DNA of 30,496 bases, from contig CAJUEU010000002.1 of NCBI GenBank assembly GCA_910585735.1, positions 1 through 30,496 on the forward strand. Direction: 5' to 3'. A program made the position numbers and the translations under genes. Within the stretch, counting starts at the first letter, position 1. Every line of letters starts with the position of its first letter. A model generated the notes under the pieces. The model saw only the letters and a program-made list of their open reading frames with translations. It was not told the origin of the DNA and ran no database searches. Shown in pieces: positions 14,723 to 22,617 of this stretch. The DNA is from an uncultured Oscillospiraceae bacterium. Its GTDB lineage: Bacteria; Bacillota; Clostridia; Oscillospirales; Oscillospiraceae.

Positions 14723-16486
14723 TTATTCGGCGGCCTGAGACTCGGTGGGGGCGGGATCAGCGGACTCAGATTCAGCAGGAGAAGAAGAGGGGGTGGGGGC
14801 AGCTGTGTTTGCGGAGCCCACATACTTCATACCGTCAGCCTCAACCGCTTCACAGGCCTCCACAAGCCCGGTGCGCCAATCGCTCTGCATAGAGGATTGG
14901 GTTTTGTCTTTGGCGGTAGTATACCAATGAGGCTCCTCATCCACGCCGGAGAAGTAGATGATGTGCCAGCCGCAGTACCGGCCCACATATTCTACCAGAC
15001 CGACATCACCGGCCTTACGGCCTTCTTCAAAAATCCAGTCATTGAAGCTGGAGACCATTTGCCCCTTGAAAATGGATTCATAGAGACCGCCTGGGGCGTT
15101 TAGATCTTTGGTCTCGCTGTTTCTGCCATCCTCGGAATGTTCTTCCGCCAAAGCAGCAAAGCTCTCTTCTGTGGCTTCACCGGCCTTCCACTGGTCCAGG
15201 ATCTCCTGGGCCTTGGCCTTGGATGCGTCCCGGGCGGCCTGGGTGGGGATGGGGTTGCCGTCCGCATCCTTCTCGGTAGCATCGGAGGTATCTGTAGTGA
15301 TCAAAATGTGACGGGCATTGACAGTGGGATCATTGTCAAGGTAACGCTTCAGGAACATGACCACAAAATAACCGTTGGAGGTCTCAATGGAAGTGACGTC
15401 GCCAGCCTTGCGAGCGGTCTCTTTTAACCATGCGGCATAAGCAGAATTATTATCGGAAAGGGTGGAGCCCATGATTCCACTGTTGAGAGAATAGGACTCG
15501 TTTTCATAAGCACTGCGGACGGACTCACTGACGTACTTAGGAGCGGCCGCCACAAAAGCAGCCTCTTTGTCCTCAGCGGCCTGGATCTCAGCCAAGGCGG
15601 CGTCAGCCTTTTCCTTGGCGGCGGCCAGAGCGGCCTTTTTCTCCTCCTCAGTGGCGGTGACGGTGGTTCCATCCTCATTTTTCAAAGGCTCGCCGTTCTC
15701 ATCCACAGGATTGGAAGCGGTACCGTCGATAAAGAAGTAACGGTAGTCATAGCTGTCCAGATCTGCAGTATTTTTCTCGTAGTAATCTTTGATATCGGCC
15801 TCGCTTACCTCAATGCCCTCATTATGATGGTTAGAGTACTCAGAGGCCAGCAGGCTGTTGGTGCGGTTCCGGCGGTAGACCTCCTCGGTCACGCTGTTGC
15901 CGTACTGCCGGGCAAAAAAGGTTTTGCGGGAAATACCGTTTTGGGCGCAAATGGTATCTATTTCGGTGAACTCATCTGCCAGTGTTTTTTGGCCCTCCTC
16001 AGAGAGGGTATAGCCCTCGGCCTTAGCGGCGGCGCAGAGAGCCGCGGTCTCCTTCAGAGACTGAAGAGCAGACTCACGGAAGTAGTCGGCGTACGTCTTG
16101 TTGTTGGCCTCGTCCTGCCACTGGGCGCCATCGGCAAGGTTGGGGTCAAATCCGATGTTGATCCCATACCCATAAAGGAAGCTATACCAGGTGTTATAAG
16201 TGTATTGACGGGCAGAAGCATAGTAATACTGCAGGTCGGCCACAGAATAGTCGGTGCCGTCAACAGTGACGGCAGTGGCGGAGTAATGGAACCGGCCGGT
16301 CAGGTTATCCCAGTTGTTCCAAATCAAAAGGCCGATGGCCAACACGAAGCAGACCAGGCCGGTAACAGTATAGGCCATCGTTTTCCGCTTAGCGGCCTGG
16401 GCCTCATTCTGGGTTTTGCGCTCTCTTTGAGTCGTACCCTCGGCCATGGCTGCTTTTTTTAGCTGTTTCTTATTTGATGCACTCAT
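14723..16486 (-). CDS. Membrane-anchored PrsA/SurA-like foldase with two parvulin repeats
   Basis: 587 residues from ATG 16486 with AGAGGA upstream. The frame remains open for 67 more codons, but these cover the promoter and RNA terminator. A basic N-terminus leads to one membrane helix (about 39-56), with no lipobox, unlike Bacillus PrsA. A SurA-N-like helical region spans about 70-245. A complete parvulin domain occupies 388-515 (ARHILI, FAALAEEHSED, GGLYE, GWHIIYF). A weaker copy, about 245-380, shares RYFFI, the KAKA-like helix and an RKAGDV segment found again at 489-494. The tail (558-587) is Ser/Pro/Glu-rich. It likely assists folding of exported proteins outside the membrane. Confidence 0.9.
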   Translation of the reverse strand: MSASNKKQLKKAAMAEGTTQRERKTQNEAQAAKRKTMAYTVTGLVCFVLAIGLLIWNNWDNLTGRFHYSATAVTVDGTDYSVADLQYYYASARQYTYNTWYSFLYGYGINIGFDPNLADGAQWQDEANNKTYADYFRESALQSLKETAALCAAAKAEGYTLSEEGQKTLADEFTEIDTICAQNGISRKTFFARQYGNSVTEEVYRRNRTNSLLASEYSNHHNEGIEVSEADIKDYYEKNTADLDSYDYRYFFIDGTASNPVDENGEPLKNEDGTTVTATEEEKKAALAAAKEKADAALAEIQAAEDKEAAFVAAAPKYVSESVRSAYENESYSLNSGIMGSTLSDNNSAYAAWLKETARKAGDVTSIETSNGYFVVMFLKRYLDNDPTVNARHILITTDTSDATEKDADGNPIPTQAARDASKAKAQEILDQWKAGEATEESFAALAEEHSEDGRNSETKDLNAPGGLYESIFKGQMVSSFNDWIFEEGRKAGDVGLVEYVGRYCGWHIIYFSGVDEEPHWYTTAKDKTQSSMQSDWRTGLVEACEAVEADGMKYVGSANTAAPTPSSSPAESESADPAPTESQAAE

Positions 16487-16552
16487 GGGATTCAGTCCTC
16501 TCATTCGCTTTTGTAGTAATTTGCGGGGGGACAAACCCCGGCGCATTTTGCT

Positions 16553-16581
16553 ATTATACAAGAAAAAGCCTTTTCTTGCAA
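16553..16581 (-). promoter_or_regulatory. Sigma-A promoter of the PrsA-like gene with a palindromic spacer
   Basis: Minus strand: TTGCAA (16576-16581), 17-base spacer, TATAAT (complement of 16553-16558). CAAGAAAA (16559-16566) and TTTTCTTG (16571-16578) form an inverted repeat filling the spacer and overlapping the -35 box, a typical operator position. Confidence 0.75.
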
Positions 16582-16611
16582 GTCCTATGTTGTAAATATG
16601 TTGTGAATGAT

Positions 16612-16644
16612 AAAAAAGAACAATCGCCAGAAACGGCGATTGTT
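16612..16644 (-). terminator. Terminator of the probable 6S RNA
   Basis: Minus strand: 10-pair stem AACAATCGCC/GGCGATTGTT (16635-16644 with 16619-16628), then C and six T. Confidence 0.9.
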
Positions 16645-16850
16645 TATGCTGGGCAAAAGTTCTCCCGCCTTGGCCGTGTGAGCCCATTTAAAACCTGCAC
16701 GTCTCCGGCAGGTGGGTTGCCTCCGATTCCGCTTTACCGCTTCCAACTTCCGGCACGGGGCCGGGAGGCCTGCGAACCACGGAACGAGTTGGCATCCCGT
16801 TTTATAAATGTGGGTTTAAAAGAGCTCATCACGAACCAGGCAGGAGGGCA
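16612..16850 (-). ncRNA. ssrS: Structured stand-alone RNA, probable 6S RNA
   Basis: Ends are approximate. On the minus strand the RNA folds into one long rod. The outer stem CTCCTGCCTGG (16836-16846) pairs with CCAAGGCGGGAG (16662-16673). The inner stem GAGCTCTTTTAAACCC (16812-16827) pairs with GGTTTTAAATGGGCTC (16680-16695) at 14 of 16 positions. A strong hairpin (16780-16792 with 16743-16752) lies within. A GGTTCGTGATG stretch follows the 5' outer stem, resembling the GUUCG element of 6S central bubbles. About 185 bases separate the outer ends, the normal 6S size. A terminator follows. Neighbouring tcdA supports this, as in Bacillus. No known riboswitch consensus fits. 6S RNA binds sigma-A RNA polymerase. 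The class is inferred. Confidence 0.6.
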
Positions 16851-16852
16851 GT

Positions 16853-17143
16853 TTATTCCTCCTCGTCTTCCTGAAAGAGAACCTCCATAAAGCGGTCATA
16901 GACCTCTTCCAATTCCACCTCAGAATCCAGGGTAGAGAGCTGTTCCTCGCCGTCAATCTCCACAGATTTGAGAATGATCAGTCCGTCCGCCTCATCCTCC
17001 TCCGCATCCGCGTCGGTTTCAGCAGGGAAGAAGGCCATATATACCTGCCCCTTATGTTCGATGGTATCCACAAATTCAAGTTCAAATTCGTTGCCGTCCT
17101 CGTCGGTGACGGTGATGAAATCAGGTCCGAATTCTTCACTCAT
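16853..17143 (-). CDS. DUF1292 family acidic protein (YrzB/UPF0473-like)
   Basis: 96 residues, very acidic (Glu/Asp runs at the C-terminus). The family pattern is clear: an ITVTDEDGNEFELEFVDT start, then YMAFFPAE and LIILKSVEIDGEEQL. The function is unknown. In Firmicutes it is typically linked with ireB (yrzL) and yrrK near alaS; ireB is present 2.7 kb away in this window. GAGAGG precedes the ATG and a consensus promoter lies at 17177-17205. The gene ends at the 5' border of the probable 6S RNA. Confidence 0.9.
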   Translation of the reverse strand: MSEEFGPDFITVTDEDGNEFELEFVDTIEHKGQVYMAFFPAETDADAEEDEADGLIILKSVEIDGEEQLSTLDSEVELEEVYDRFMEVLFQEDEEE

Positions 17144-17176
17144 AAGAAGAGCCTCTCTTTCTGATGTAGTGATATT

Positions 17177-17205
17177 ATTGTACCCTTTGCGGAAAGAAAA
17201 AGCAA
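17177..17205 (-). promoter_or_regulatory. Sigma-A promoter of the DUF1292 gene
   Basis: Minus strand: TTGCTT (complement of 17200-17205), 17-base spacer, TACAAT (complement of 17177-17182). Confidence 0.75.
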
Positions 17206-17249
17206 GGCGGAAGCTGGAAATTTGAGGAATAAAAATTTGAGCAGATGAC

Positions 17250-17278
17250 TTGACATTTCATGGGGGATTTGTTACAAT
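17250..17278 (+). promoter_or_regulatory. Sigma-A promoter of tRNA-Arg
   Basis: TTGACA (17250-17255), 17-base spacer, TACAAT (17273-17278); the tRNA begins 20 bases downstream. Confidence 0.85.
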
Positions 17279-17297
17279 ACTTAAGCACGTTTGAGAT

Positions 17298-17374
17298 GCG
17301 TCCGTAGTTCAATTGGATAGAGCGTCAGATTCCGGTTCTGAATGTTGGGGGTTCGAGTCCCTCCGGGCGTACCA
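17298..17374 (+). tRNA. tRNA-Arg (anticodon CCG)
   Basis: A full cloverleaf of 77 bases with encoded CCA. Acceptor GCGTCCG pairs with CGGGCGT, the D-arm is GTTC..GAGC, anticodon stem TCAGA/TCTGA closes loop TTCCGGT (anticodon CCG, codon CGG), and the T-arm is GGGGG/CCCTC with loop TTCGAGT. It stands alone between its own promoter and terminator. Confidence 0.95.
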
Positions 17375-17417
17375 AAACAGACTTTCTGTGTAAGCAGAAG
17401 GTCTGTTTTGTTTTATA
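17374..17417 (+). terminator. Terminator of tRNA-Arg
   Basis: AAAACAGACTTTCTG pairs with CAGAAGGTCTGTTTT across loop TGTAAG (15 pairs, one G-T), followed by GTTTTA. Confidence 0.85.
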
Positions 17418-17474
17418 TGAGTCTTCCTTTTTGAGCAGATGACGTGGAAAGTGCACACAAATGTCTTCCCGGAA

Positions 17475-17516
17475 AAGCAGTAAGACGGCCAGAATTATCT
17501 GACCGTCTTACTGCTT
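17475..17516 (-). terminator. Probable terminator of pepT
   Basis: A perfect 14-pair stem (17503-17516 with 17475-17488) directly after the pepT stop. The following TTTTCC is a short T-tract, so strength is uncertain. Confidence 0.65.
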
Positions 17517-17521
17517 ACATT

Positions 17522-18742
17522 TTAATATTCCTCGGGTCGGACCAGATTGACTAAGACTTCAACCATCTTTTCCATGGCCTCCGTGGGGATGTACTCCAAA
17601 TTTCCATGGAAATTAAAGCCGCCGGTGGAAAGGTTGGGGCAGGGGAGGCCTTCGTAGGAAAGCCGGGCGCCGTCGGTACCACCCCGGATAGCAACCTCAC
17701 GGGGCTCAACACCGGCTTTGCGGAATGCGGCCTTTGCACGATGGATCAGGTACATGTGAGGCTCTATTTGAGCCTTCATATTGTAGTACTGGTCTTCCAA
17801 CTCCAGCTTTATGGTGCCTTGACCGTATTTTTCATTGAGAAAAGCTGCGACACGCTCCATATGCGCTTTCTTTTCCTCAAATTTTTTTCGATCATGGTCC
17901 CGGATGATGTACTCCATTTTTGCGGTGGTCACGTCGCCCTTCATCTGGTCCAAATGATAGAAGCCCTCATATCCCTCGGTATGGGCGGGAGCCTGCTCCT
18001 GGGGAAGCATAGCGTGGAACTCCATAGCCATTAAAAGTGCGTTTTTCATTCTGTTTTTGGAGGAGCCGGGATGGATGCTCAGACCGTGAACGGTCACCAC
18101 TGCACCGGCGGCGTTGAAATTTTCGTACTCCAGCTCACCCAACTCTCCACCGTCCACGGTATAAGCCACCGCGGCGCCAAAATTTTTGATGTCAAATTTG
18201 TCCGCGCCCCGGCCGATCTCCTCATCCGGGGTAAAGCCGATGGCGATTCGGCCATGGGGAATTTCGGGGTGTGCCATAAGGTACTCCGCTGTGGTTATGA
18301 TCTCGGCGATCCCAGCCTTATCGTCTGCGCCCAAAAGGGTGGAGCCGTCCGTAACGATCAAATGCTGGCCGATACAGCGGGACAAGCCCTCATCCTCGTC
18401 AGCCCGGATGCGGATGTCCCTCTGTGCATCCAGAATCACGTCTCCGCCGGTATACTCCAAGATCTGTGGCTTGATGTTTGCCCCGGAGAAGGCGGGGGCG
18501 GTGTCCATATGGGCAATGAGTCCCATGCAGGGAACATTTTCACAGCCCGGAGTGGCAGGAATCCAAGCATAGACATAACCATACTCGTCCATGTGGGAAT
18601 TCTGCAGGCCAAGCCGGGAGAGCTCAGAGACGAGCTCTGCGCCAAGCAGCTTTTGCTTGGCGGAGGAGGGACAGGAATTCGACTCAGGATCAGACTGGGT
18701 GTCAAAGGAGACATACTTCAGAAATCGATCGATTACATTCAT
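17522..18742 (-). CDS. pepT: Peptidase T (tripeptide aminopeptidase, M20B)
   Basis: 406 residues, normal for PepT, a cytoplasmic dizinc enzyme that releases the N-terminal residue from tripeptides. Metal and catalytic residues are visible: AHMDTAP (H78, D80), GADDKAG (bridging D140), TPDEEIGRGAD (catalytic E174, ligand E175), and a VDGGELGE segment in the lid region. GAGAGGAG lies nine bases before the ATG. It is divergent from the hydrolase gene and has its own 3' hairpin, so it is probably monocistronic. Confidence 0.96.
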   Translation of the reverse strand: MNVIDRFLKYVSFDTQSDPESNSCPSSAKQKLLGAELVSELSRLGLQNSHMDEYGYVYAWIPATPGCENVPCMGLIAHMDTAPAFSGANIKPQILEYTGGDVILDAQRDIRIRADEDEGLSRCIGQHLIVTDGSTLLGADDKAGIAEIITTAEYLMAHPEIPHGRIAIGFTPDEEIGRGADKFDIKNFGAAVAYTVDGGELGELEYENFNAAGAVVTVHGLSIHPGSSKNRMKNALLMAMEFHAMLPQEQAPAHTEGYEGFYHLDQMKGDVTTAKMEYIIRDHDRKKFEEKKAHMERVAAFLNEKYGQGTIKLELEDQYYNMKAQIEPHMYLIHRAKAAFRKAGVEPREVAIRGGTDGARLSYEGLPCPNLSTGGFNFHGNLEYIPTEAMEKMVEVLVNLVRPEEY

Positions 18743-18788
18743 ATTTCAAAACTCCTCTCTGGTTTTGTAGACGGGAACGATTTTGCCA

Positions 18789-18817
18789 TTGACCTTTTCC
18801 GCGGAACAGGATAAACT
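18789..18817 (+). promoter_or_regulatory. Probable promoter of the alpha/beta hydrolase gene
   Basis: TTGACC (18789-18794), 17-base spacer, TAAACT (18812-18817), 46 bases before the start codon, in the divergent pepT intergenic region. Confidence 0.5.
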
Positions 18818-18863
18818 GTTGTTGGAACATTTTTCATTGTATCATAAAAGGAGTGTTTTGACT

Positions 18864-19778
18864 ATGGCAAATATACAGGAATTTTTTTATCCCTCCTCCG
18901 ATGGAGCGCATCAGGTCCATGGAGTTGTTTGGCTGCCCGAAAGCGGAAACCCCAAGGGAATCGTTCAGCTTGTCCACGGAATCTGCGAGTATGCGCTTCG
19001 TTATAATGATTTTGCGCATTTTCTGACCACTCAAGGGTATATTGTAGCGGGAAATGACCATTTGGGGCACGGAAAAACCGCAAAAGGGCCGGAGGAATAT
19101 GGCTTCTTTACCCAGTGGTGGGATCTGGTCCACGATGTTCGGGCGTTTCAGGTCAAGATGAAAGAGACTTATCCTGACCTGCCTTACTTCCTTCTGGGGC
19201 ACTCTATGGGATCCTTTGTAGCCAGAACCTTCCTTATAGATTATCCCGGAAGCCTGACAGGCGCCATTCTTTCCGGGACTGGCCAGGAGTCCAAGATCAC
19301 TGTAGCCGCGGGAAAATATCTTACTGGTATGGGCGATCCACACAAGGTAAATCAACTGTTTTATAGCCTGTCCATTGGAGCCTACAACAAAAAATTTGAA
19401 CCGACCCGTACCTCGGCCGACTGGATATGCCGGGACGAAAAGGTGGTAGACGCCTATCTTGCCGACCCTCTTTGCAATTTCCCTACGACGGCTGGTATGA
19501 ATCATGCCATGATGAATGGCTTGCAGTATGTGGGACGAAAGGAAAATCTGGCGAAAATGGACAAGGAGCTTCCCGTATATTTTTTTGCGGGGGATAAGGA
19601 TCCTGTGGGAGCCATGGGAAAGGGAGTTCAAACGGTAGCCTCCTGGTTTCGGGAGGCCGGGATGAAGGAAGTCACGGTGAAGCTCTATCCCGGCGGCCGT
19701 CATGAAATGCTCAACGAACTCAACCGGGAAGAGGTATACGCGGATGTGGCGGCCTGGCTGGAGTCGCACAGAAGCTGA
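18864..19778 (+). CDS. Alpha/beta hydrolase, monoacylglycerol lipase/lysophospholipase-like (S33)
   Basis: 304 residues from ATG 18864, with AAAGGAG ten bases upstream. The frame is open to 18783 but without a start signal. The oxyanion strand VQLVHGICEYALRY and the GNDHLGHGKT loop are typical of monoglyceride lipases. The nucleophile lies in GHSMGS (S114), the acid in AGDKDPVG (D246) and the histidine in GGRHEML (H280). No signal peptide is seen, so the enzyme probably works on lipid or ester substrates in the cytoplasm. It is monocistronic, closed by a strong terminator. Confidence 0.88.
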   Translation: MANIQEFFYPSSDGAHQVHGVVWLPESGNPKGIVQLVHGICEYALRYNDFAHFLTTQGYIVAGNDHLGHGKTAKGPEEYGFFTQWWDLVHDVRAFQVKMKETYPDLPYFLLGHSMGSFVARTFLIDYPGSLTGAILSGTGQESKITVAAGKYLTGMGDPHKVNQLFYSLSIGAYNKKFEPTRTSADWICRDEKVVDAYLADPLCNFPTTAGMNHAMMNGLQYVGRKENLAKMDKELPVYFFAGDKDPVGAMGKGVQTVASWFREAGMKEVTVKLYPGGRHEMLNELNREEVYADVAAWLESHRS

Positions 19779-19794
19779 GGACATTTCTATGCTG

Positions 19795-19840
19795 AAAAAA
19801 GTACGGACAAGCCCGTCATAAAGCTTGTCCGTACTTTTTT
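19795..19840. terminator. Bidirectional terminator between hydrolase and ireB
   Basis: GTACGGACAAGC (19801-19812) pairs with GCTTGTCCGTAC (19823-19834). Six A precede and six T follow, so it can stop both convergent transcripts. Confidence 0.9.
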
Positions 19841-19847
19841 CTTGGGG

Positions 19848-20099
19848 TCAGCAGGAAAGGTACTGTCTTACCAACTCTTGCAGCAGTTCATCCCGATCCA
19901 AACGGCGAATCAGGGCACGAGCATTGTTGTGGTTGGTAATGTAGGTGGGATCCTCAGAAAGAATATATCCCACGATTTGATTGATGGGATCATACCCTTT
20001 CTCCTTGAGAGAATCATAGACCGAACTGAGGATGGCCTTGATCTCCTGATCCTTTTCGTACCGAATGTTGTATTTTCTTGTCAGGTCCAGATCTTCCAT
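19848..20099 (-). CDS. ireB: IreB family regulatory phosphoprotein (UPF0297, YrzL)
   Basis: 83 residues. The family core GYDPINQIVGYILSEDPTYI and the RALIRRLDRDEL end are unmistakable. In Enterococcus, IreB is phosphorylated on N-terminal threonines by the Ser/Thr kinase IreK and influences cephalosporin resistance; here T7 lies in that region. GGAGGT lies eight bases before the ATG and a near-consensus promoter stands upstream, so it can be expressed apart from pheST. Confidence 0.93.
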   Translation of the reverse strand: MEDLDLTRKYNIRYEKDQEIKAILSSVYDSLKEKGYDPINQIVGYILSEDPTYITNHNNARALIRRLDRDELLQELVRQYLSC

Positions 20100-20129
20100 A
20101 GCAGGACACCTCCAACCAGGTATACTGTG

Positions 20130-20158
20130 ATTTTACCCGAAAATTCCTGCGGTGTAAA
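20130..20158 (-). promoter_or_regulatory. Sigma-A promoter of ireB
   Basis: Minus strand: TTTACA (complement of 20153-20158), 17-base spacer, TAAAAT (complement of 20130-20135). Confidence 0.75.
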
Positions 20159-20202
20159 GAGAAAAACTGAAAATTTATAAAAACTTTTATTTTTGTGGAA
20201 AC

Positions 20203-22599
20203 TTATCGAAGGATGGCGCCGAGCTCGGACTTCAAGGTATCCAAAATACTTTTTACATCAGCGTCGGCTTCTTCCGCGGTGAGAGAGCGGTCATCGGCCC
20301 GGAGGATCAGACTGAAAGCGACAGATTTTTTGCCATCTTCCACCCCTTTACCGCGGTAAATATCAAAGAGTGAAGCCTCCTTCAAAAGGCCCTTGGCACC
20401 TTTGCGGATGGCGGCCTCCAGTTCACCCACGGTAACGGCCTCGTCACAGACCACGGCAATGTCCCGGGTGACCGCGGGGAATTTGGGAAGGGGAGTATAC
20501 TGGGGGGCGGGACCCACCGCGGCCACAAGCGCCTCAAAGCTTAACTCCGCACAGAAAAATTCCGTGTCCACACCGTAATTTCGGGTAACCAGAGGATGGA
20601 TCTGCCCAAGGACTCCAAGCCGGGTTTCGCCGGCGAAAACTTCGGCACAGCGTCCGGGGTGATAGGAGGGATTGTCCAAACAGGCCTTAAAGCTGATATT
20701 CTCTGCACGCAGCTGACGCAAGATAGTTTCCACCATACCCTTAAGGAAGAAGAAGTCCATTTCCTCTCCATAAGCGCCAAGGGTAAGATACTTCCGCTCG
20801 TTGGCAAGTCCATCAGAGCCGCCGGGGAGGTAAGTGCGGCCGATTTCATAGAGCCGGGCAGATTTGTTGCGGAAATTATAGTTTCGGGTAAGGATCTCCA
20901 GCATGGATGGAAGGGTAGTGGTTCGCATAATGGAAGTGTCCTCACCCAGGGGATTCAAGATTTTGAAGGAATTCCGAAGGGGCTCTTCCTTGCTCCAGCG
21001 AATCTTGTCATAGTAGGTAGGAGAGATGAAGGAATAGGTGATGATCTCATTGTAGCCCAAGGCGCGGCAAACGGCGCCAAGGGATCGTTCGGTCTGCTGA
21101 ATGGGAGAGTACCCCCCCTGAGTGGTCTGGCCCCGCATAAGGGTAGTGGGAATATTGTTGTAGCCGTAAAAACGGGCCACTTCCTCAGCCAGGTCGGCCA
21201 TTCGTTTGACATCCCCCCGCCAGGCGGGGACGGTCACGCTGTCGCCATTGATTTGAAAATCTAACTTCTGAAGGATCTCCTCCATACGCTCACGGGATAC
21301 GTCAGTTCCCAACAACGCATTGATTTTTTCAGGCTCCAGCGTAAGAACAGTAGGCTGAGGGACAAAGTTCAAAATATCAATGACTCCGTCCACCACCTCT
21401 CCGGCGCCCAAAAGCTCCACCAGCTCACAGGCGCGATTGACCGCGGGCAGCGTGTTCATGGGATCCAGGCCCTTTTCAAATTTAGCGGATGCGTCGGTGC
21501 GCATTCCGAGGGCCAGGGCACCCTTCCGAATGCAGGTGCCGTCAAAGTTGGCAGATTCGAATACTACATCCACAGTGTCATCGACGATCTCACTGTTTTC
21601 ACCGCCCATAATTCCCGCAAGACCCACGGCACGAGTTTCGTCGGCAATCACCAGATGATTGGCGTTCAGGACATGCTCTTTGCCGTCAAGCGTAGTAAGG
21701 TGTTCTCCTTCACAGGCATTGCGAACAACGATCTTTCCGCCCTGAACATAGCGGTAATCGAAGGCGTGCATAGGTTGGCCATACTCCAACATGACGTAAT
21801 TTGTAATATCTACAATGTTGTTGATCGGGCGCACCCCCATGGCGCGGAGACGCTGACGCATCCACAGGGGAGAAGGGGCGATTTTTACATTGCGGACCAT
21901 CCGGGCGGTATAACGGGGGCACAGCTGGGCGGCGGGTGTCTCAACGTCCAGCAATTCGGGGAGAATACCCTTTGCGCCGCCCTTTACCTCCGGCTGGTGG
22001 AAAGTGCATGGCACGTCAAACGTAGCGGATACCTCCCGGGCCAGACCAATGACAGAGAGGCAGTCGGGACGGTTGGGAGTAATTTCGAATTCCACCACAT
22101 GATCGTTCAAGCCAACGGCCTTGCGGATGTCCTGACCAATCGTGAGATCGGCCAGCTCCGGGTCGTCAGACAGAATCCAGATCCCCTCCGCATAGGCGGT
22201 AGGAAAATCACGCTGATCCAGCCCCAACTCCGCAAAAGAGCACAACATTCCGTTGGAGGCCTCCCCACGGAGCTGTCCGGCGTGGATCTCCTTGCCTCCG
22301 GGAAGCGTGGAGCCGTCCAGCGCCACGGGGACCAGATCTTTTTCTTTTACGTTTTGGGCCCCAGTGACAATTTGGATCGGAGCAGACAGGCCTGCGTCGA
22401 CCTGACAGATCCACATGTGGTCAGAGTTGGGATGGCGAACCAGGGAGAGTACCCGGCCAACTACCACGTTCTTTATTTCCTCACCCTCAATTTCAGTGGT
22501 CTCCACCTTAGAGCCTGAGAGAGTCATAGCTTCCGCAAAGTCCTTATCAGAAGCTGATATTTGTACAAATTCATTGAGCCATTTACGGGAAAGATTCAT
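20203..22599 (-). CDS. pheT: Phenylalanyl-tRNA synthetase beta subunit
   Basis: 798 residues, the full-length bacterial form. In order: an N-terminal EMAP-type tRNA-binding domain (about 40-150, VVGRVLSLVRHPNSDHM), the B3/B4 editing domain (about 210-380), the B5 domain (about 410-475), a catalytic-like core, and a C-terminal FDX-ACB domain (about 705-798) that grips the tRNA anticodon. It forms an alpha2-beta2 enzyme with PheS and clears misacylated Tyr-tRNA(Phe). It starts 18 bases after the pheS stop, so the two are one operon under the upstream T-box. Confidence 0.97.
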   Translation of the reverse strand: MNLSRKWLNEFVQISASDKDFAEAMTLSGSKVETTEIEGEEIKNVVVGRVLSLVRHPNSDHMWICQVDAGLSAPIQIVTGAQNVKEKDLVPVALDGSTLPGGKEIHAGQLRGEASNGMLCSFAELGLDQRDFPTAYAEGIWILSDDPELADLTIGQDIRKAVGLNDHVVEFEITPNRPDCLSVIGLAREVSATFDVPCTFHQPEVKGGAKGILPELLDVETPAAQLCPRYTARMVRNVKIAPSPLWMRQRLRAMGVRPINNIVDITNYVMLEYGQPMHAFDYRYVQGGKIVVRNACEGEHLTTLDGKEHVLNANHLVIADETRAVGLAGIMGGENSEIVDDTVDVVFESANFDGTCIRKGALALGMRTDASAKFEKGLDPMNTLPAVNRACELVELLGAGEVVDGVIDILNFVPQPTVLTLEPEKINALLGTDVSRERMEEILQKLDFQINGDSVTVPAWRGDVKRMADLAEEVARFYGYNNIPTTLMRGQTTQGGYSPIQQTERSLGAVCRALGYNEIITYSFISPTYYDKIRWSKEEPLRNSFKILNPLGEDTSIMRTTTLPSMLEILTRNYNFRNKSARLYEIGRTYLPGGSDGLANERKYLTLGAYGEEMDFFFLKGMVETILRQLRAENISFKACLDNPSYHPGRCAEVFAGETRLGVLGQIHPLVTRNYGVDTEFFCAELSFEALVAAVGPAPQYTPLPKFPAVTRDIAVVCDEAVTVGELEAAIRKGAKGLLKEASLFDIYRGKGVEDGKKSVAFSLILRADDRSLTAEEADADVKSILDTLKSELGAILR

Positions 22600-22617
22600 T
22601 TTGTTTCATCTCCTCAC

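Noticed and set aside
16487..16687. In-frame extension of the PrsA-like gene
   Set aside because: The extension spans a consensus promoter and the RNA terminator, so it cannot be translated from the mapped promoter.
16612..16850. tmRNA, RNase P RNA, SRP RNA or a cobalamin riboswitch instead of 6S RNA
   Set aside because: None of their invariant motifs (for example the SRP GGAAGCAGCC loop or tmRNA tRNA-like ends) are present.
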